The notes under the pieces are model-generated. The model did not search any database. It saw only the letters and a program-made list of their open reading frames with translations, and had not been told where the DNA came from. A stretch of DNA of 64,000 nt from Sphingomonas jinjuensis (GTDB lineage: Bacteria; Pseudomonadota; Alphaproteobacteria; Sphingomonadales; Sphingomonadaceae): NCBI RefSeq assembly GCF_014197105.1, contig NZ_JACIEV010000010.1, positions 1-64,000 of the forward strand, given 5' to 3'. Position numbers and translations under genes: made by a program. Numbering within the stretch: the first letter of the stretch is position 1; each line of letters opens with the position of its first letter. This document shows positions 24,812-42,001 of the stretch, in pieces.

Positions 24812-25861
24812 TCAGCGTTCGATCCGCTCGGTATGCGGCCGCGCCGCCACCTCGCTCACGGTGCGGGGCGGCTGGTCGAGCCAGAACGGCGCGAGCTTGG
24901 GCGAATCGGCCCGCTCGATCCCCACCGCGAACGACTGCGCCGCCTGGCGCCGCTCGCCGGCGGCGAGGTAGCGGCAGTTGATCGCCACCAGCGGCACCAG
25001 CATCGGCCGGCCGTTCGCCGACACCGGCCGGATCGCATCGCGCGGCTGCGCGGCGACGACCCGCAGCGTCCGCGTCTCGCCCGGCGCGAGCGCAAAGGGC
25101 GGCACCGCCGGCCGTCCATCCTCGCCAGCGATGACCGCGGCGAGCACCGCCTCGTGCCCGTCGTGGACGCTGGTCAGCGTCGCCGCGACGCGGATGTCCT
25201 GCGCCGCTTCCGGCCCGACGTTGGTCACGGTCAACTCGGCCTCGACCACCGCCGACAGCAGGTTGAGCCCGGCGCGCGTCGGGCGCAGCACGAAGCCGAG
25301 GCGCGCGGTGGGCGGCGCGGCGATCGGGACCGGCGGGACCGGCTCGGGTGCGGGGGGCGGTGGCGGCGGTACGGCGGCCGGCTCGACGAACGCTTCCTCG
25401 CTGCCGACCACGCCCGGGCGTCGCCGCAGGACGACGGCGGATACCGCGGCGCCCGCGATCGCGGCGATCACCAGCCACCACCACGCCCAACCGCTCGCCT
25501 CGACTGCCTGCGGCTCCAGCGGAGCGGTGACGGCGGGGGCCGGCGTCGCGACGGGTTGCGGTGTCGGCCGGGCATCGGCTGACGGCGTCGGCGCTGGGGC
25601 GCGCGGGGGCGCCTCCGACGTCTCGCCCTCACTGGGGGATGGCGTGGACGCCGGCTCGGGCGTCGGCGTGACGCGCGGCGTGGGCTCGGCGCGGGGAGTG
25701 GGTGTCGACCGCGGCGTCGGCGTTGCGGTCGGCGTCGGCGCCGGCAGGACGATCACCGGCGCTGCCGGGATCGGAACCGCGGTGGCGGCAGGCGCTGGGG
25801 TCGGCGATACGGAGGGGGCTTCCTGCGCGACCAGCGCGAGGACGAGAAGCGTCGGAACCAT
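24812..25861 (-). CDS. Pro/Thr-rich membrane-anchored protein
   Basis: A protein of about 349 residues: signal peptide (1-15), a long Pro/Thr-rich low-complexity region (about 16-120), one membrane helix (WAWWWLVIAAIAGAAVSAVV, about 128-147) followed by RRR, a second Pro-rich linker, and a C-terminal beta-rich domain (about 195-330) resembling an immunoglobulin-like or DUF11-style fold. The frame is open to 25900 through a TTG; the ATG at 25861 gives the cleaner signal sequence. Probably a cell-surface structural or scaffold protein. Confidence 0.65.
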   Translation of the reverse strand: MVPTLLVLALVAQEAPSVSPTPAPAATAVPIPAAPVIVLPAPTPTATPTPRSTPTPRAEPTPRVTPTPEPASTPSPSEGETSEAPPRAPAPTPSADARPTPQPVATPAPAVTAPLEPQAVEASGWAWWWLVIAAIAGAAVSAVVLRRRPGVVGSEEAFVEPAAVPPPPPPAPEPVPPVPIAAPPTARLGFVLRPTRAGLNLLSAVVEAELTVTNVGPEAAQDIRVAATLTSVHDGHEAVLAAVIAGEDGRPAVPPFALAPGETRTLRVVAAQPRDAIRPVSANGRPMLVPLVAINCRYLAAGERRQAAQSFAVGIERADSPKLAPFWLDQPPRTVSEVAARPHTERIER

Positions 25862-26081
25862 CGCCGACCGCCGATAGAGCAGCCGCGCCGAGAGACACAA
25901 TCGCTGCGATGAACGGGGGCGTGGGGGCGACGATTTGAAACGAGGCGGCCCTTAACGGCACGGGGCCCGCCCTTCTCAGCCGAAGCGCGAGCCCCACTCC
26001 ACCGTTACGTGGTTGGCTTGGACACCGTGACCGAGAACACGACATGGTTAATTCGGTTCCACGGCAAAGCGTTCCCGGCGG

Positions 26082-26110
26082 TTGACGCTCCCCTGCCCCA
26101 CCCTTATATG
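26082..26110 (+). promoter_or_regulatory. Strong sigma-70-type promoter upstream of rpoB
   Basis: -35 TTGACG (26082-26087), exact 17-bp spacer, -10 TATATG (26105-26110). Predicted start is near 26117. The transcript would first cross the structured leader and terminator described next. Confidence 0.65.
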
Positions 26111-26116
26111 CCGGTC

Positions 26117-26226
26117 CTCACCACAGCATCCGGGACATGGGGCGCCGTCGCGCAGTGCCCCGTACGAATAGGATGCCGCGGTCACGACGCTATCAAGCCG
26201 ACGCAGGATTTGCGATCGGCTTTTTT
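26117..26226 (+). ncRNA. Structured rpoB leader with intrinsic terminator (attenuator or small RNA)
   Basis: Between the promoter and rpoB the RNA can form an outer stem GCATCC/GGATGC (26126-26131, 26171-26176) enclosing GGGGC/GCCCC (26139-26143, 26157-26161). An 11-bp terminator hairpin with one bulge follows (arms 26195-26205 and 26211-26222) and six T at 26221-26226. The last 51 bases to the rpoB start are unstructured. Either this is an attenuator of rpoBC or the promoter makes a separate RNA of about 110 nt. Confidence 0.65.
26195..26226 (+). terminator. Intrinsic terminator in the rpoB leader
   Basis: AAGCCGA and TCGGCTT arms, inner CGCA/TGCG, loop GGATT, then TTTTTT. This is one of the best-formed terminators in the window, and it lies 51 bp upstream of the rpoB start codon. 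Confidence 0.75.
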
Positions 26227-26277
26227 GCGTCGCTTGTCCTGCGCTCGAGACATTCTGGCTGACGAGGCACATTACCC

Positions 26278-30447
<4,170 letters not shown>

Positions 30448-30458
30448 TCTTGCCCTTT

Positions 30459-30583
30459 CCGTTCGTCCTGAGGAGCGACTGAGCGCAGTCGAAGGCGCGT
30501 CTCGAAGGACACGGTGGGTCTCACGACCCATGTGCTTCGAGACGGCATTTCGACTTCGCTCAATGCCTCCTCAGCACGAACGG
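30459..30583. repeat. Large palindromic repeat between rpoB and rpoC
   Basis: Arms 30459-30520 and 30525-30583 are inverted copies, roughly 80 percent alike (CCGTTCGT.CTGAGGAG, AGTCGAA, GTCTCGAAG.ACA), with a four-base loop. This is the CGTTCGT-CTGAG / TCGAAGGAC type palindrome dispersed in many alphaproteobacterial genomes. In the rpoBC mRNA it would form a hairpin of about 60 bp, 35 bases before the rpoC start. Confidence 0.85.
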
Positions 30584-30618
30584 CAGTTTTGGTTTTCCCT
30601 CGCACACGAGGACAAGTT

Positions 30619-34911
<4,293 letters not shown>

Positions 34912-34945
34912 TCGCCTGAGGTTCGGGGGTAGCCCGACACGAAAG

Positions 34946-34980
34946 AGCCGCCGTCCGGGATGCCGGGCGGCGGCTTTTTT
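34946..34980 (+). terminator. Rho-independent terminator of rpoC
   Basis: AGCCGCCGTCCGG pairs with CCGGGCGGCGGCT around a short GATG loop, directly followed by TTTTTT. It lies 35 bp after the stop codon. Confidence 0.92.
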
Positions 34981-35073
34981 GTAAGTTTGAAACGCTTCCA
35001 CGCCTCAGGCGGTCATTCTGGTCGGACGGAAAACCACCTGATCCGGCATGAGCCAATTAGGGTGGCACCGCGG

Positions 35074-35099
35074 CATATATCTGTTATGCTAGATATATG
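35074..35099 (+). promoter_or_regulatory. ArsR operator overlapping the arsR start codon
   Basis: A perfect palindrome with arms CATATATCT (35074-35082) and AGATATATG (35091-35099) and an 8-base spacer. The last three bases are the arsR ATG. TATGCT at 35085-35090 is a plausible -10 that would place the transcript start at the A of the ATG, making the mRNA leaderless; no ribosome site precedes the ATG. Binding of ArsR here would block its own promoter. Confidence 0.65.
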
Positions 35100-35429
35100 G
35101 AGAAAGACTCGGCTATCGCTGCGCTCGGTGCGTTAGCGCAAGGGACTCGCCTCGACGTGTTTCGCCTGCTGGTTCGCCGCGAACCGACCGGGATGGCGGC
35201 TGGCGACATCGCCCGCCAGCTCGGCGTGCCACAGAACACCATGTCGGCGCATCTCGGCATCCTCGCGCGCGCCGGCTTGGTCCGCTTCGAACGGCATAGC
35301 CGCTCAATCGTCTACCGGGCCGATCTGGATGGCCTGCGCGCGCTGACACTCTTCCTCGTCAAGGACTGCTGCGCGGGCAACGCGGAACTGTGCGCGCCCC
35401 TCGTCGCCGAACTTACCCCCTGCTGCTGA
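35097..35429 (+). CDS. arsR: Arsenite-responsive repressor ArsR
   Basis: A 110-residue winged-helix ArsR/SmtB repressor. The HTH is at about 35-60 ([20 protein letters not shown]). Instead of the classical ELCVCDL motif in the recognition helix, it has cysteines at the C-terminal end: C91-C92, C99 and C109-C110. This resembles the Acidithiobacillus-type ArsR, in which a CC plus a third Cys near the C-terminus bind As(III). It leads the arsRCBH operon; its stop is 11 bases before the arsC GTG. Confidence 0.93.
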   Translation: MEKDSAIAALGALAQGTRLDVFRLLVRREPTGMAAGDIARQLGVPQNTMSAHLGILARAGLVRFERHSRSIVYRADLDGLRALTLFLVKDCCAGNAELCAPLVAELTPCC

Positions 35430-35440
35430 AAGGACGCTCC

Positions 35441-35869
35441 GTGGCCGTCGATATCGTCATCTATCACAACCCCGAATGCGGCACGTCCCGCAACGCCCTT
35501 GGACTGATCCGCAATGCCGGCATCGAGCCGCATGTGGTCGAGTATCTGAAGACCCCGCCCTCGCGCGCGCTGTTGGTCGAGCTGATCGACCGCGCCGGCA
35601 TGACGCCGCGCGAGCTACTGCGCGAGAAGGGGACGCCCTATGCGGAGCTGGGCCTGGGCGACACGTCGCTGTCCGACGAGGCGCTGGTGGACGCGATGAT
35701 CGCGTATCCGATCCTCATCAACCGGCCGCTGGTCGTCTCGCCGCTCGGCGTGAAGCTGTGCCGGCCATCCGAAGCCGTCCTCGACCTGCTGCCGAGCGAC
35801 CAGCTCGGCGCGTTCGCGAAGGAAGACGGCGAGCAATTAGTCGATGCCTCGGGCCAGCGCGTCGCCTGA
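35441..35869 (+). CDS. arsC: Glutaredoxin-linked arsenate reductase
   Basis: A 142-residue ArsC/Spx-family thioredoxin-fold enzyme that reduces As(V) to As(III). The catalytic cysteine is C13 in [11 protein letters not shown], and downstream arginines in the INRPLV and CRPSE segments fit the arsenate-binding set. The start is a GTG with AAAGGA in front. Its stop overlaps the arsB ATG (TGATG). Confidence 0.95.
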   Translation: MAVDIVIYHNPECGTSRNALGLIRNAGIEPHVVEYLKTPPSRALLVELIDRAGMTPRELLREKGTPYAELGLGDTSLSDEALVDAMIAYPILINRPLVVSPLGVKLCRPSEAVLDLLPSDQLGAFAKEDGEQLVDASGQRVA

Positions 35870-37155
35870 TGCTCCTTGCCGTCCTGATCTTCGTCGCGAC
35901 GATCGCGCTTGTCATCTGGCAACCCAAGAGTCTCGGGATCGGATGGAGCGCGTTGGGCGGGGCCGTCGTGGCGCTGCTCGCGGGCGTCGTCACGCTGTCC
36001 GACGTACCGGTGGTGTGGGGCATCGTCTGGAACGCGACCGCCGCGTTCGTCGCGATCATCGTCATCAGCTTGTTGCTCGATGAAGCCGGGTTCTTCGAGT
36101 GGGCGGCATTGCACGTCGCCCGCTGGGGCGGGGGGCATGGTCGTCGGCTGTTCGTCCTGATCGTGCTGCTCGGGGCGGCAGTGTCGGCGCTATTCGCCAA
36201 TGACGGCGCGGCGCTGATCCTGACGCCGATCGTCATCGCCATGCTGCGGGCGCTGGGGTTCAAGGACAAGGCGACGCTGGCGTTCGTCATGGCGGCGGGG
36301 TTCATCGCCGACACCGCCAGCCTGCCGCTGGTCGTGTCGAACCTCGTCAACATCGTGTCGGCCGACTTCTTCAAGATCGGGTTCGGCGAATATGCGGCCG
36401 TGATGGTGCCGGTCGACCTCGTGTCGATCGCGGCCACGCTGGGCGCGCTGGTGCTGTTCTTCCGGCGCGACATACCGGCGGACTATGACGTGGGGGCACT
36501 GCGCGCGCCGCGTGACGCGATCCGCGATGCCGCGACCTTCCGCGCCGGATGGATCGTTCTTGCACTGCTGCTCGCCGGCTTTTTCCTGCTCGAACCGCTC
36601 GGCATGCCGGTCAGCGCCGTGGCCGCTGCCGGCGCGATCCTGCTGCTGGTGATCGCGGGGCGGGGCCATGTGATCCAGACCGGCAAGGTGCTTCGCGGCG
36701 CGCCCTGGCAGGTGGTGATCTTCTCGCTCGGCATGTATCTCGTCGTTTACGGCCTGCGGAACGCCGGCCTGACCGATCATCTGGCGGCGCTGCTCGATCG
36801 CACCGCGCAAGGTGGCGTGTGGGGTGCCGCGCTGGGTACGGGCGTCATCGCGGCGGTCCTGTCGTCGGTGATGAACAACATGCCGACCGTGCTGGTGGGG
36901 GCGCTGTCGATCGACGCGACGCACGCGACCGGGGCGGTCAGGCAAGCGATGATCTACGCCAACGTGATCGGCTGCGATCTCGGTCCCAAGCTCACCCCGA
37001 TCGGCTCGCTCGCGACGCTGCTGTGGCTGCATGTCCTGGGGCAGAAGGGCGTGCGCATTGGATGGGGCTATTATTTCCGGGTGGGGGTCACGCTGACCGT
37101 GCCCGTCCTGCTCATCACGCTGGCGGCGCTCGCGCTGCGAATTGGGATTGCCTGA
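35869..37155 (+). CDS. arsB: Arsenite efflux pump ArsB
   Basis: A 428-residue inner-membrane transporter with about twelve helices, closely matching the E. coli ArsB pattern throughout, for example [53 protein letters not shown] and [20 protein letters not shown]. It extrudes As(III)/Sb(III), by itself or with an ArsA ATPase; no arsA is present, so it likely acts as a secondary transporter. Start and stop overlap arsC and arsH by one base. Confidence 0.97.
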   Translation: MLLAVLIFVATIALVIWQPKSLGIGWSALGGAVVALLAGVVTLSDVPVVWGIVWNATAAFVAIIVISLLLDEAGFFEWAALHVARWGGGHGRRLFVLIVLLGAAVSALFANDGAALILTPIVIAMLRALGFKDKATLAFVMAAGFIADTASLPLVVSNLVNIVSADFFKIGFGEYAAVMVPVDLVSIAATLGALVLFFRRDIPADYDVGALRAPRDAIRDAATFRAGWIVLALLLAGFFLLEPLGMPVSAVAAAGAILLLVIAGRGHVIQTGKVLRGAPWQVVIFSLGMYLVVYGLRNAGLTDHLAALLDRTAQGGVWGAALGTGVIAAVLSSVMNNMPTVLVGALSIDATHATGAVRQAMIYANVIGCDLGPKLTPIGSLATLLWLHVLGQKGVRIGWGYYFRVGVTLTVPVLLITLAALALRIGIA

Positions 37156-37913
37156 TGCCTCTCCGCGACCTTGCCGACCCCGACCATTTGCCAGCACTCG
37201 ATCGGCGCTATGCGCTTGATCGACCCGCTCTCGGACTGGGCGCTGGCGATCCGCCGCCCCGCATCCTGCTGCTCTACGGGTCGCTACGCGAGCGATCCTA
37301 TTCGCGCCTGTGCATCGAGGAAGCGGCCCGGCTGCTCCGCTTCTTCGGCTGCGAAACGCGCATCTTCGATCCGGCGACGCTGCCGCTGCCGGACCAATAT
37401 CCCGGTGACGATCATCCTGCCGTCCATGAACTGCGCGAGCTGTCGATGTGGTCGGAGGGGCAGGTGTGGTGCAGCCCCGAACGTCACGGCCAGATCACCG
37501 GCATCATGAAGCTGCAAATCGATCATCTGCCGCTCAGCATGGGCGGAATGCGCCCGACGCAGGGCCGCACGCTCGCGGTCATGCAGGTGTCGGCCGGATC
37601 GCAGTCGTTCAATAGCGTCAACAGCTTACGCGTGCTGGGCCGCTGGATGCGGATGGTGACGATCCCCAACCAGTCGTCGGTTGCCAAGGCGTTCGACGAG
37701 TTCGACAATGCCGGCCGCATGAGGCCATCAAGCTATTACGACCGCATCGTGGATGTGATGGAGGAACTGGTGCGCTTCACGGTGCTGTTGCGTCCGCATA
37801 CCGCGCGACTGGTCGATCGCTATTCGGAGCGAAAGGAAGCCGGCGTACCAATCGACGCAACCGGGGCTTGGCAGCATTGCAATCCTTCCAAAATCTTGAC
37901 GGCCTGCCCATAG
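37155..37913 (+). CDS. arsH: ArsH organoarsenical/NADPH-FMN oxidoreductase
   Basis: A 252-residue flavodoxin-like protein. The FMN phosphate loop is [14 protein letters not shown] (38-51), and [16 protein letters not shown] and [17 protein letters not shown] are hallmark ArsH blocks. ArsH enzymes oxidise trivalent organoarsenicals to less toxic pentavalent forms and have NADPH:FMN reductase activity. Final gene of the ars operon. Confidence 0.95.
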   Translation: MPLRDLADPDHLPALDRRYALDRPALGLGAGDPPPRILLLYGSLRERSYSRLCIEEAARLLRFFGCETRIFDPATLPLPDQYPGDDHPAVHELRELSMWSEGQVWCSPERHGQITGIMKLQIDHLPLSMGGMRPTQGRTLAVMQVSAGSQSFNSVNSLRVLGRWMRMVTIPNQSSVAKAFDEFDNAGRMRPSSYYDRIVDVMEELVRFTVLLRPHTARLVDRYSERKEAGVPIDATGAWQHCNPSKILTACP

Positions 37914-38251
37914 AGCATCCGTAACAGGTCGACTGCGTTTCAGCCGTGTCGGCCAGCATCGCGCGGCGCAGGCCCGTTCCCAATTGCTCCGTCCCGATGC
38001 GACAAAGATCCGCAGTCGCCACCTGATCGACCGCAGACTTTCCTACACGATCAAAATTTGAGATCGTCCCCCCGCTCTTTGAACTGTCATGTCGCGATCG
38101 GCCTCGGCCGGACTTGGCAAGAATGTGATTCGCCCCCTTCCCCGCGCGCGCACGCGGGTCGGTGCGACTTTCAGGAACTTCGGGTATACGGATACCCGAA
38201 GACGCCGAGAGAAGCGCTTTCGAGTGTGAAGAGTCTCAACATTCGCGCGCC
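37914..38251. other. Intergenic region between arsH and a phosphoesterase gene
   Basis: A 338-bp convergent gap without a credible gene. Its right part holds copy 2 of the 54-bp dispersed repeat and a perfect hairpin. I see nothing else recognisable. Confidence 0.5.
38143..38201. terminator. 54-bp dispersed repeat copy 2 with perfect terminator-like hairpin
   Basis: The right end forms a perfect 10-bp stem, CTTCGGGTAT (38178-38187), loop ACGG, ATACCCGAAG (38192-38201). The left end CCGCGCGCGCACGCGG can also pair. Copy 1 is at 11528-11581. Both copies lie between ends of convergent genes, which fits a bidirectional terminator spread as a repeat. Confidence 0.65.
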
Positions 38252-39013
38252 TCAACGCTCGGTAATCACCACCGCCGGCTTGTCGTCCTGCGTCCGTGCG
38301 ATCGTCTCGAACCCGAGTCCCTCGACCCGGATCTCGTTGAACCCGGCGGGCGTATGCCGCGTCCGTCGCGACAGGGTCCCCGCCCCGACCATGCGGATGA
38401 TCCGCCCGTCGCGGTCGATCGGGACGTCGAAGGGGTCGTGGACATGGCCCGACAGCACCGCATGCGCGCCCGCCGCCGCCAGCGCGTCCAGCGCTTCGTC
38501 GCCGCGCCGGGTCTTGGCGGTGCCCTTGGTCGGCCCCTCGATCAGCGGGTGGTGCGCCGCGACCAGGATCAGATGGTCCTTCGGCGTCTCCTCGATCAGC
38601 GCCAGCGCGCGGCGCAGCGAGCTTTTGCTCACCCGCCCCTTCGACCAGTTCCACCGCCATTGCGCCCGCGCCGTCGTCTTCAGCGGCACCACCGTCACGC
38701 CATGCACGTCGAGCGGCTGCTCGATCATCTTCTCGACGGCGGCATAGCGCTGATACGGCGCGAACAGCCGGCGCAGCGGGTCCCAGTAATAGGGGATGTC
38801 ATGGTTGCCGACCTCCAGCGTCACTGGCACGCCCAGGCTGCGCAGCCAGTCGCCGCCCTGCTTGAACTCGGCCCGCGTCGCCCGCATCGTCAGGTCGCCG
38901 GTCATGATGACCGCATCGGGCTTCTCCGCCGCCACGCAAGACGAGAACCAGGCGATCGCGTCGGGATCCTCCGCCCCGAAATGCACGTCACTGACATGGA
39001 ACAGCTTGATCAT
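38252..39013 (-). CDS. Calcineurin-like metallophosphoesterase
   Basis: A 253-residue cytosolic phosphoesterase with all blocks of the family: DVHFG (9-13), MTGDLT (37-42), GNHD (69-72), AAHHPL (about 153-158) and SGHVHD (about 189-194). Members of this group are often cyclic-nucleotide or phospholipid phosphodiesterases; the substrate is not predictable. Divergent from the phytochrome gene. Confidence 0.88.
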   Translation of the reverse strand: MIKLFHVSDVHFGAEDPDAIAWFSSCVAAEKPDAVIMTGDLTMRATRAEFKQGGDWLRSLGVPVTLEVGNHDIPYYWDPLRRLFAPYQRYAAVEKMIEQPLDVHGVTVVPLKTTARAQWRWNWSKGRVSKSSLRRALALIEETPKDHLILVAAHHPLIEGPTKGTAKTRRGDEALDALAAAGAHAVLSGHVHDPFDVPIDRDGRIIRMVGAGTLSRRTRHTPAGFNEIRVEGLGFETIARTQDDKPAVVITER

Positions 39014-39155
39014 CGCGACCCCGAACGCACCGCCTCATCAAAGGGTGCCGCTAACGCCTATACATGGGACGAACGGGAACATAGGCTATGACGACGATCA
39101 ATTGCCAGTTCAGGCGGGCTCGCGCATGGTCGAATGCTGACTGCCGGATGTCCTG

Positions 39156-41261
39156 ATGCACGCTCCCCTTCCCACTGCCGACGTGACTGCGTGCGATCGT
39201 GAACCGATCCACATTCCCGGCGCGATCCAGCCGCATGGCCTGTTGCTGGTCGCGTCGCGCGACGGGACCGTCGTGGCGGGGGCCGGCGACCTCGAGGGTC
39301 GGCTGGCCGACCCGTGGATGGGACAGCCGCTGGCGACGCTGCTCGGCACCACGGTGGAGCTGGTCGGCGACGATGCGTCCGCGCCGCTGCCGGTCACCGT
39401 GGCGGGCACGTCCGAACGCTTCTCCGCGACCGTCCACCACAGCGGTGAGCATGTCCTGGTCGAGCTGGAGCCGACCCCGGCGGAGGGGATCACCCCCGCC
39501 GCGACGATCGCCTGGCTCGACGCGACGGTCCACCGGTTTGAGCGTGCAGGCGACCTGCAATCGCTGTTCGATCGTGCCGCGATCGCCTTTCGCCAGCTGA
39601 CCGGGTTCGATCGGGTGATGATCTATCGCTTCCTCGACGACGATGCCGGGCGCGTCGTGGCCGAGGATCGCGATCCCGCGCTCGGCAGCTTCCTGCACCA
39701 TCATTTCCCCGCCAGCGACATCCCGCGCCAGGCCCGCGCCCTCTACGTGCGCAACCGTGCCCGCGCGATCCCGACGATCCACTACACCCCCGCCCCGCTT
39801 CGGCCGGACAGCTTCGCGGGCCTCGACCTCAGCGATGTCGCCGTGCGCAGCGTGTCGCCGATCCATCTTCAATATATGGCGAATATGGGGATCAGCGCGT
39901 CGGCGTCGATCTCGATCGTCAAGGACGGCATGCTGTGGGGGCTGATCGCCTGCCACCACCGCACCGAACGACTGCTGCCGCCCGACGTCCGCGCCACCGC
40001 GGCGACGCTGGCGAGCGGGCTGGCACGCCAGATCCGCGCCAAGGAGGAGGCGGAGTCCTACCGCGAGCGGCTGCGCCTGCGCGGCGTCGAGGACGTCGTG
40101 ATCCCGCAGCTCGAGCGCGACGATCTGGTGCGCACCTTTCCGGCGGTGAAGGCCGAGCTGCGCCAGATGCTGCGCGCCGACGGGCTGGCGATGGTGGTGG
40201 GCGATCGCGTCCTCGCCGACGGCACCTGCCCTGCCGCCGCCTTCATCGCCGAGCTGGCGGCATGGGTGCGCGGGCGTGGCGGCGAGCCCGTCGTGACTCA
40301 CCGGCTGGAGGCGCTGTGGCCCAATGCGCTCGCCGAGCGGGCGCATGCCAGCGGGCTCCTTGCCGTACCGATGGTCGACGACGGCGCGGTGGTGCTGTGG
40401 TTCCGCGCCGAGCAGCTTCAGGAGGTCGAGTGGGCGGGCAATCCGCACAAGGCGGCCGCGCTGAAGCAGGGCGAGACGCTGACCCCGCGGGCCTCGTTCG
40501 AATCTTGGACCGAGCTGGTTCGCGGCCAATCGCGCCGCTGGACGCTGGAAGAGGTCGAGGCCGCGCATCGCCTGCGCCGCCATTTCCACGACGCGACCCA
40601 GCGCCTTCACGTCCGCCGCCTCAACGAAGCGCTGCAACGGACGCTCGCTGACAAGGATGCGCTGCTCGGCCAGAAGGACGTGCTGATGCGCGAGGTGAAC
40701 CACCGCGTGCAGAACAGCCTCCAGCTGGTCGGCGCGTTCCTGCGGCTTCAGGCGCGAGCGGCGGGCGCGGGCCCCGTCGCCGATCAGCTCACCGAGGCGC
40801 AGGCGCGGCTTTCCGCCGTCGCCCTCGTCCACCGCCGCCTCTATCGCGACGACCAGGTCGAGAGCATCGACGTCGGCCGCTATGTCGATGAGCTGGTCGC
40901 CGACATGAAGGAATCGCTCGGCGCCGACTGGGCGGCGCGCATCCGCGTCGATGCGGCGCCGCTGCTGGTGCCCACCGATCGCGCGATCGACCTAGGGTTG
41001 ATCCTCACCGAGCTGGTCATCAACGCTTCCAAATACGCCTATGACGGCGCCGCGGGGCCGCTGCAGATCACGCTCGACCAGTTTCGTAGCCGACTTCGCC
41101 TGGTCGTCGCCGACGAGGGACGCGGCAAGGGCAGCGGCGAGGGCTTCGGCAGCCGGATGATGAACGCGATGGTTGAGCGATTGTCGGGCGAGATCGCCTT
41201 CGAGGACAATGTACCGGGCCTCCGCGTCGTGCTCACCGCGCCGATCGAGGAGCTTGGCTGA
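39156..41261 (+). CDS. bphP: Bacteriophytochrome histidine kinase (PAS-GAF-PHY-HisKA_2-HATPase)
   Basis: A 701-residue red/far-red photoreceptor kinase. C13 in TACDREPIHIPGAIQPHG is the biliverdin-attaching cysteine. The GAF domain (about 125-300) has the chromophore motif FPASDIPRQARALY with D188, and the conserved histidine region follows. PHY covers about 310-490. The phospho-acceptor is H516 in MREVNHRVQNSLQLV, of the HisKA_2/HWE-type found in alphaproteobacteria, and an HATPase domain closes the protein (ELVINASKYAYD, ADEGRGKGSGEGFGSRM). The kinase likely feeds the general stress or another response-regulator path; no regulator gene is adjacent. It faces the heme oxygenase gene that makes its chromophore. 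Confidence 0.95.
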   Translation: MHAPLPTADVTACDREPIHIPGAIQPHGLLLVASRDGTVVAGAGDLEGRLADPWMGQPLATLLGTTVELVGDDASAPLPVTVAGTSERFSATVHHSGEHVLVELEPTPAEGITPAATIAWLDATVHRFERAGDLQSLFDRAAIAFRQLTGFDRVMIYRFLDDDAGRVVAEDRDPALGSFLHHHFPASDIPRQARALYVRNRARAIPTIHYTPAPLRPDSFAGLDLSDVAVRSVSPIHLQYMANMGISASASISIVKDGMLWGLIACHHRTERLLPPDVRATAATLASGLARQIRAKEEAESYRERLRLRGVEDVVIPQLERDDLVRTFPAVKAELRQMLRADGLAMVVGDRVLADGTCPAAAFIAELAAWVRGRGGEPVVTHRLEALWPNALAERAHASGLLAVPMVDDGAVVLWFRAEQLQEVEWAGNPHKAAALKQGETLTPRASFESWTELVRGQSRRWTLEEVEAAHRLRRHFHDATQRLHVRRLNEALQRTLADKDALLGQKDVLMREVNHRVQNSLQLVGAFLRLQARAAGAGPVADQLTEAQARLSAVALVHRRLYRDDQVESIDVGRYVDELVADMKESLGADWAARIRVDAAPLLVPTDRAIDLGLILTELVINASKYAYDGAAGPLQITLDQFRSRLRLVVADEGRGKGSGEGFGSRMMNAMVERLSGEIAFEDNVPGLRVVLTAPIEELG

Positions 41262-41267
41262 CCGGCG

Positions 41268-41795
41268 TTACGGGGTGACGTCGGCACCGCGCCGATAGAG
41301 GTCGAACACGCGCCGCGCGGCGTCCACCGCCTCCACCGGATCGATCGGCGCCATGTCGATCGCCTGGATCAACGCCCGCCACTCGCCCGCCAGGTGCTTC
41401 GCCGCCAGATAGCGCGACGGCAACGCCGCCGGCACCCGCCGCGCCAGCATCGCCCCGCCCAGCCGCGACCCTTCGATGACGTAGAGCGCGCCCCATGCTT
41501 CGGCGTCGGTGGCCAGGCCGATGTCGAACGGTTCCGGCATCGGCTCGCCCAGATCGGCGAGATCCGCCGCCAGCAGGCTGGTGCGCTCGCGAAACGGCGG
41601 CAGTCCGGCCCGCGTCGCCAGCGCCCCCTCCACGGCAGGCAGCGCGCGGGCGTGCGCGATCAGGAAGCGGGCGTAATCGCGCCGATCGCTCAGCTCGAAC
41701 CCGGCATAGCGGGCATCGACCCGATCATGGTCGGCGGCGGTATCGGCACGCAGCCGCTGGACGAGGCTCATGGGCGTCCCCGTTGCCTGCGACAT
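41268..41795 (-). CDS. bphO: Biliverdin-forming heme oxygenase
   Basis: A protein of about 175 residues of the BphO/HemO heme-oxygenase family, which opens heme to biliverdin, CO and iron. The proximal-histidine region is DTAADHDRVDARY and the distal helix motif ALYVIEGSRLGGAML. The ATG at 41795 is used; the ATG at 41771, preceded by GGGGAC, is equally possible. Only six bases separate its stop from the phytochrome stop, and the pair together supply holo-bacteriophytochrome. Confidence 0.9.
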   Translation of the reverse strand: MSQATGTPMSLVQRLRADTAADHDRVDARYAGFELSDRRDYARFLIAHARALPAVEGALATRAGLPPFRERTSLLAADLADLGEPMPEPFDIGLATDAEAWGALYVIEGSRLGGAMLARRVPAALPSRYLAAKHLAGEWRALIQAIDMAPIDPVEAVDAARRVFDLYRRGADVTP

Positions 41796-41845
41796 TCGCT
41801 TCTGTCGAGGGCGCCGTTGATCTAGTATCGATATACCAACGAGCG

Positions 41846-41863
41846 ATGTCACGCGCCTGTAAC
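41846..41863 (+). promoter_or_regulatory. Pho-box-like site upstream of the phosphate uptake genes
   Basis: ATGTCAC-GCGC-CTGTAAC: two 7-mers in direct order with the canonical 4-base spacer, each matching the CTGTCAT Pho-box repeat at five of seven positions. It lies 139 bp upstream of the DUF47 gene. It also forms part of a longer imperfect palindrome (41841-41870), so another regulator, or control of bphO on the other strand, is possible. Confidence 0.45.
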
Positions 41864-42001
41864 ATCGTTCGGCTTGGGAAGGTTGAGCGACATCGCCGGT
41901 TTCGGGCATTTCAGGGCTGGACGCCCGCACGGCCCATTTCGGCCTTGCGCGACGCCCGCCTCGGACCGATGGAGCCGCGCGATCAACGAGGGGTAAATTC
42001 G

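Noticed and set aside
30514..30618. Upstream extension of rpoC
   Set aside because: It is encoded by the palindromic repeat; the ATG at 30619 has a GAGGAC site and matches the family N-terminus.
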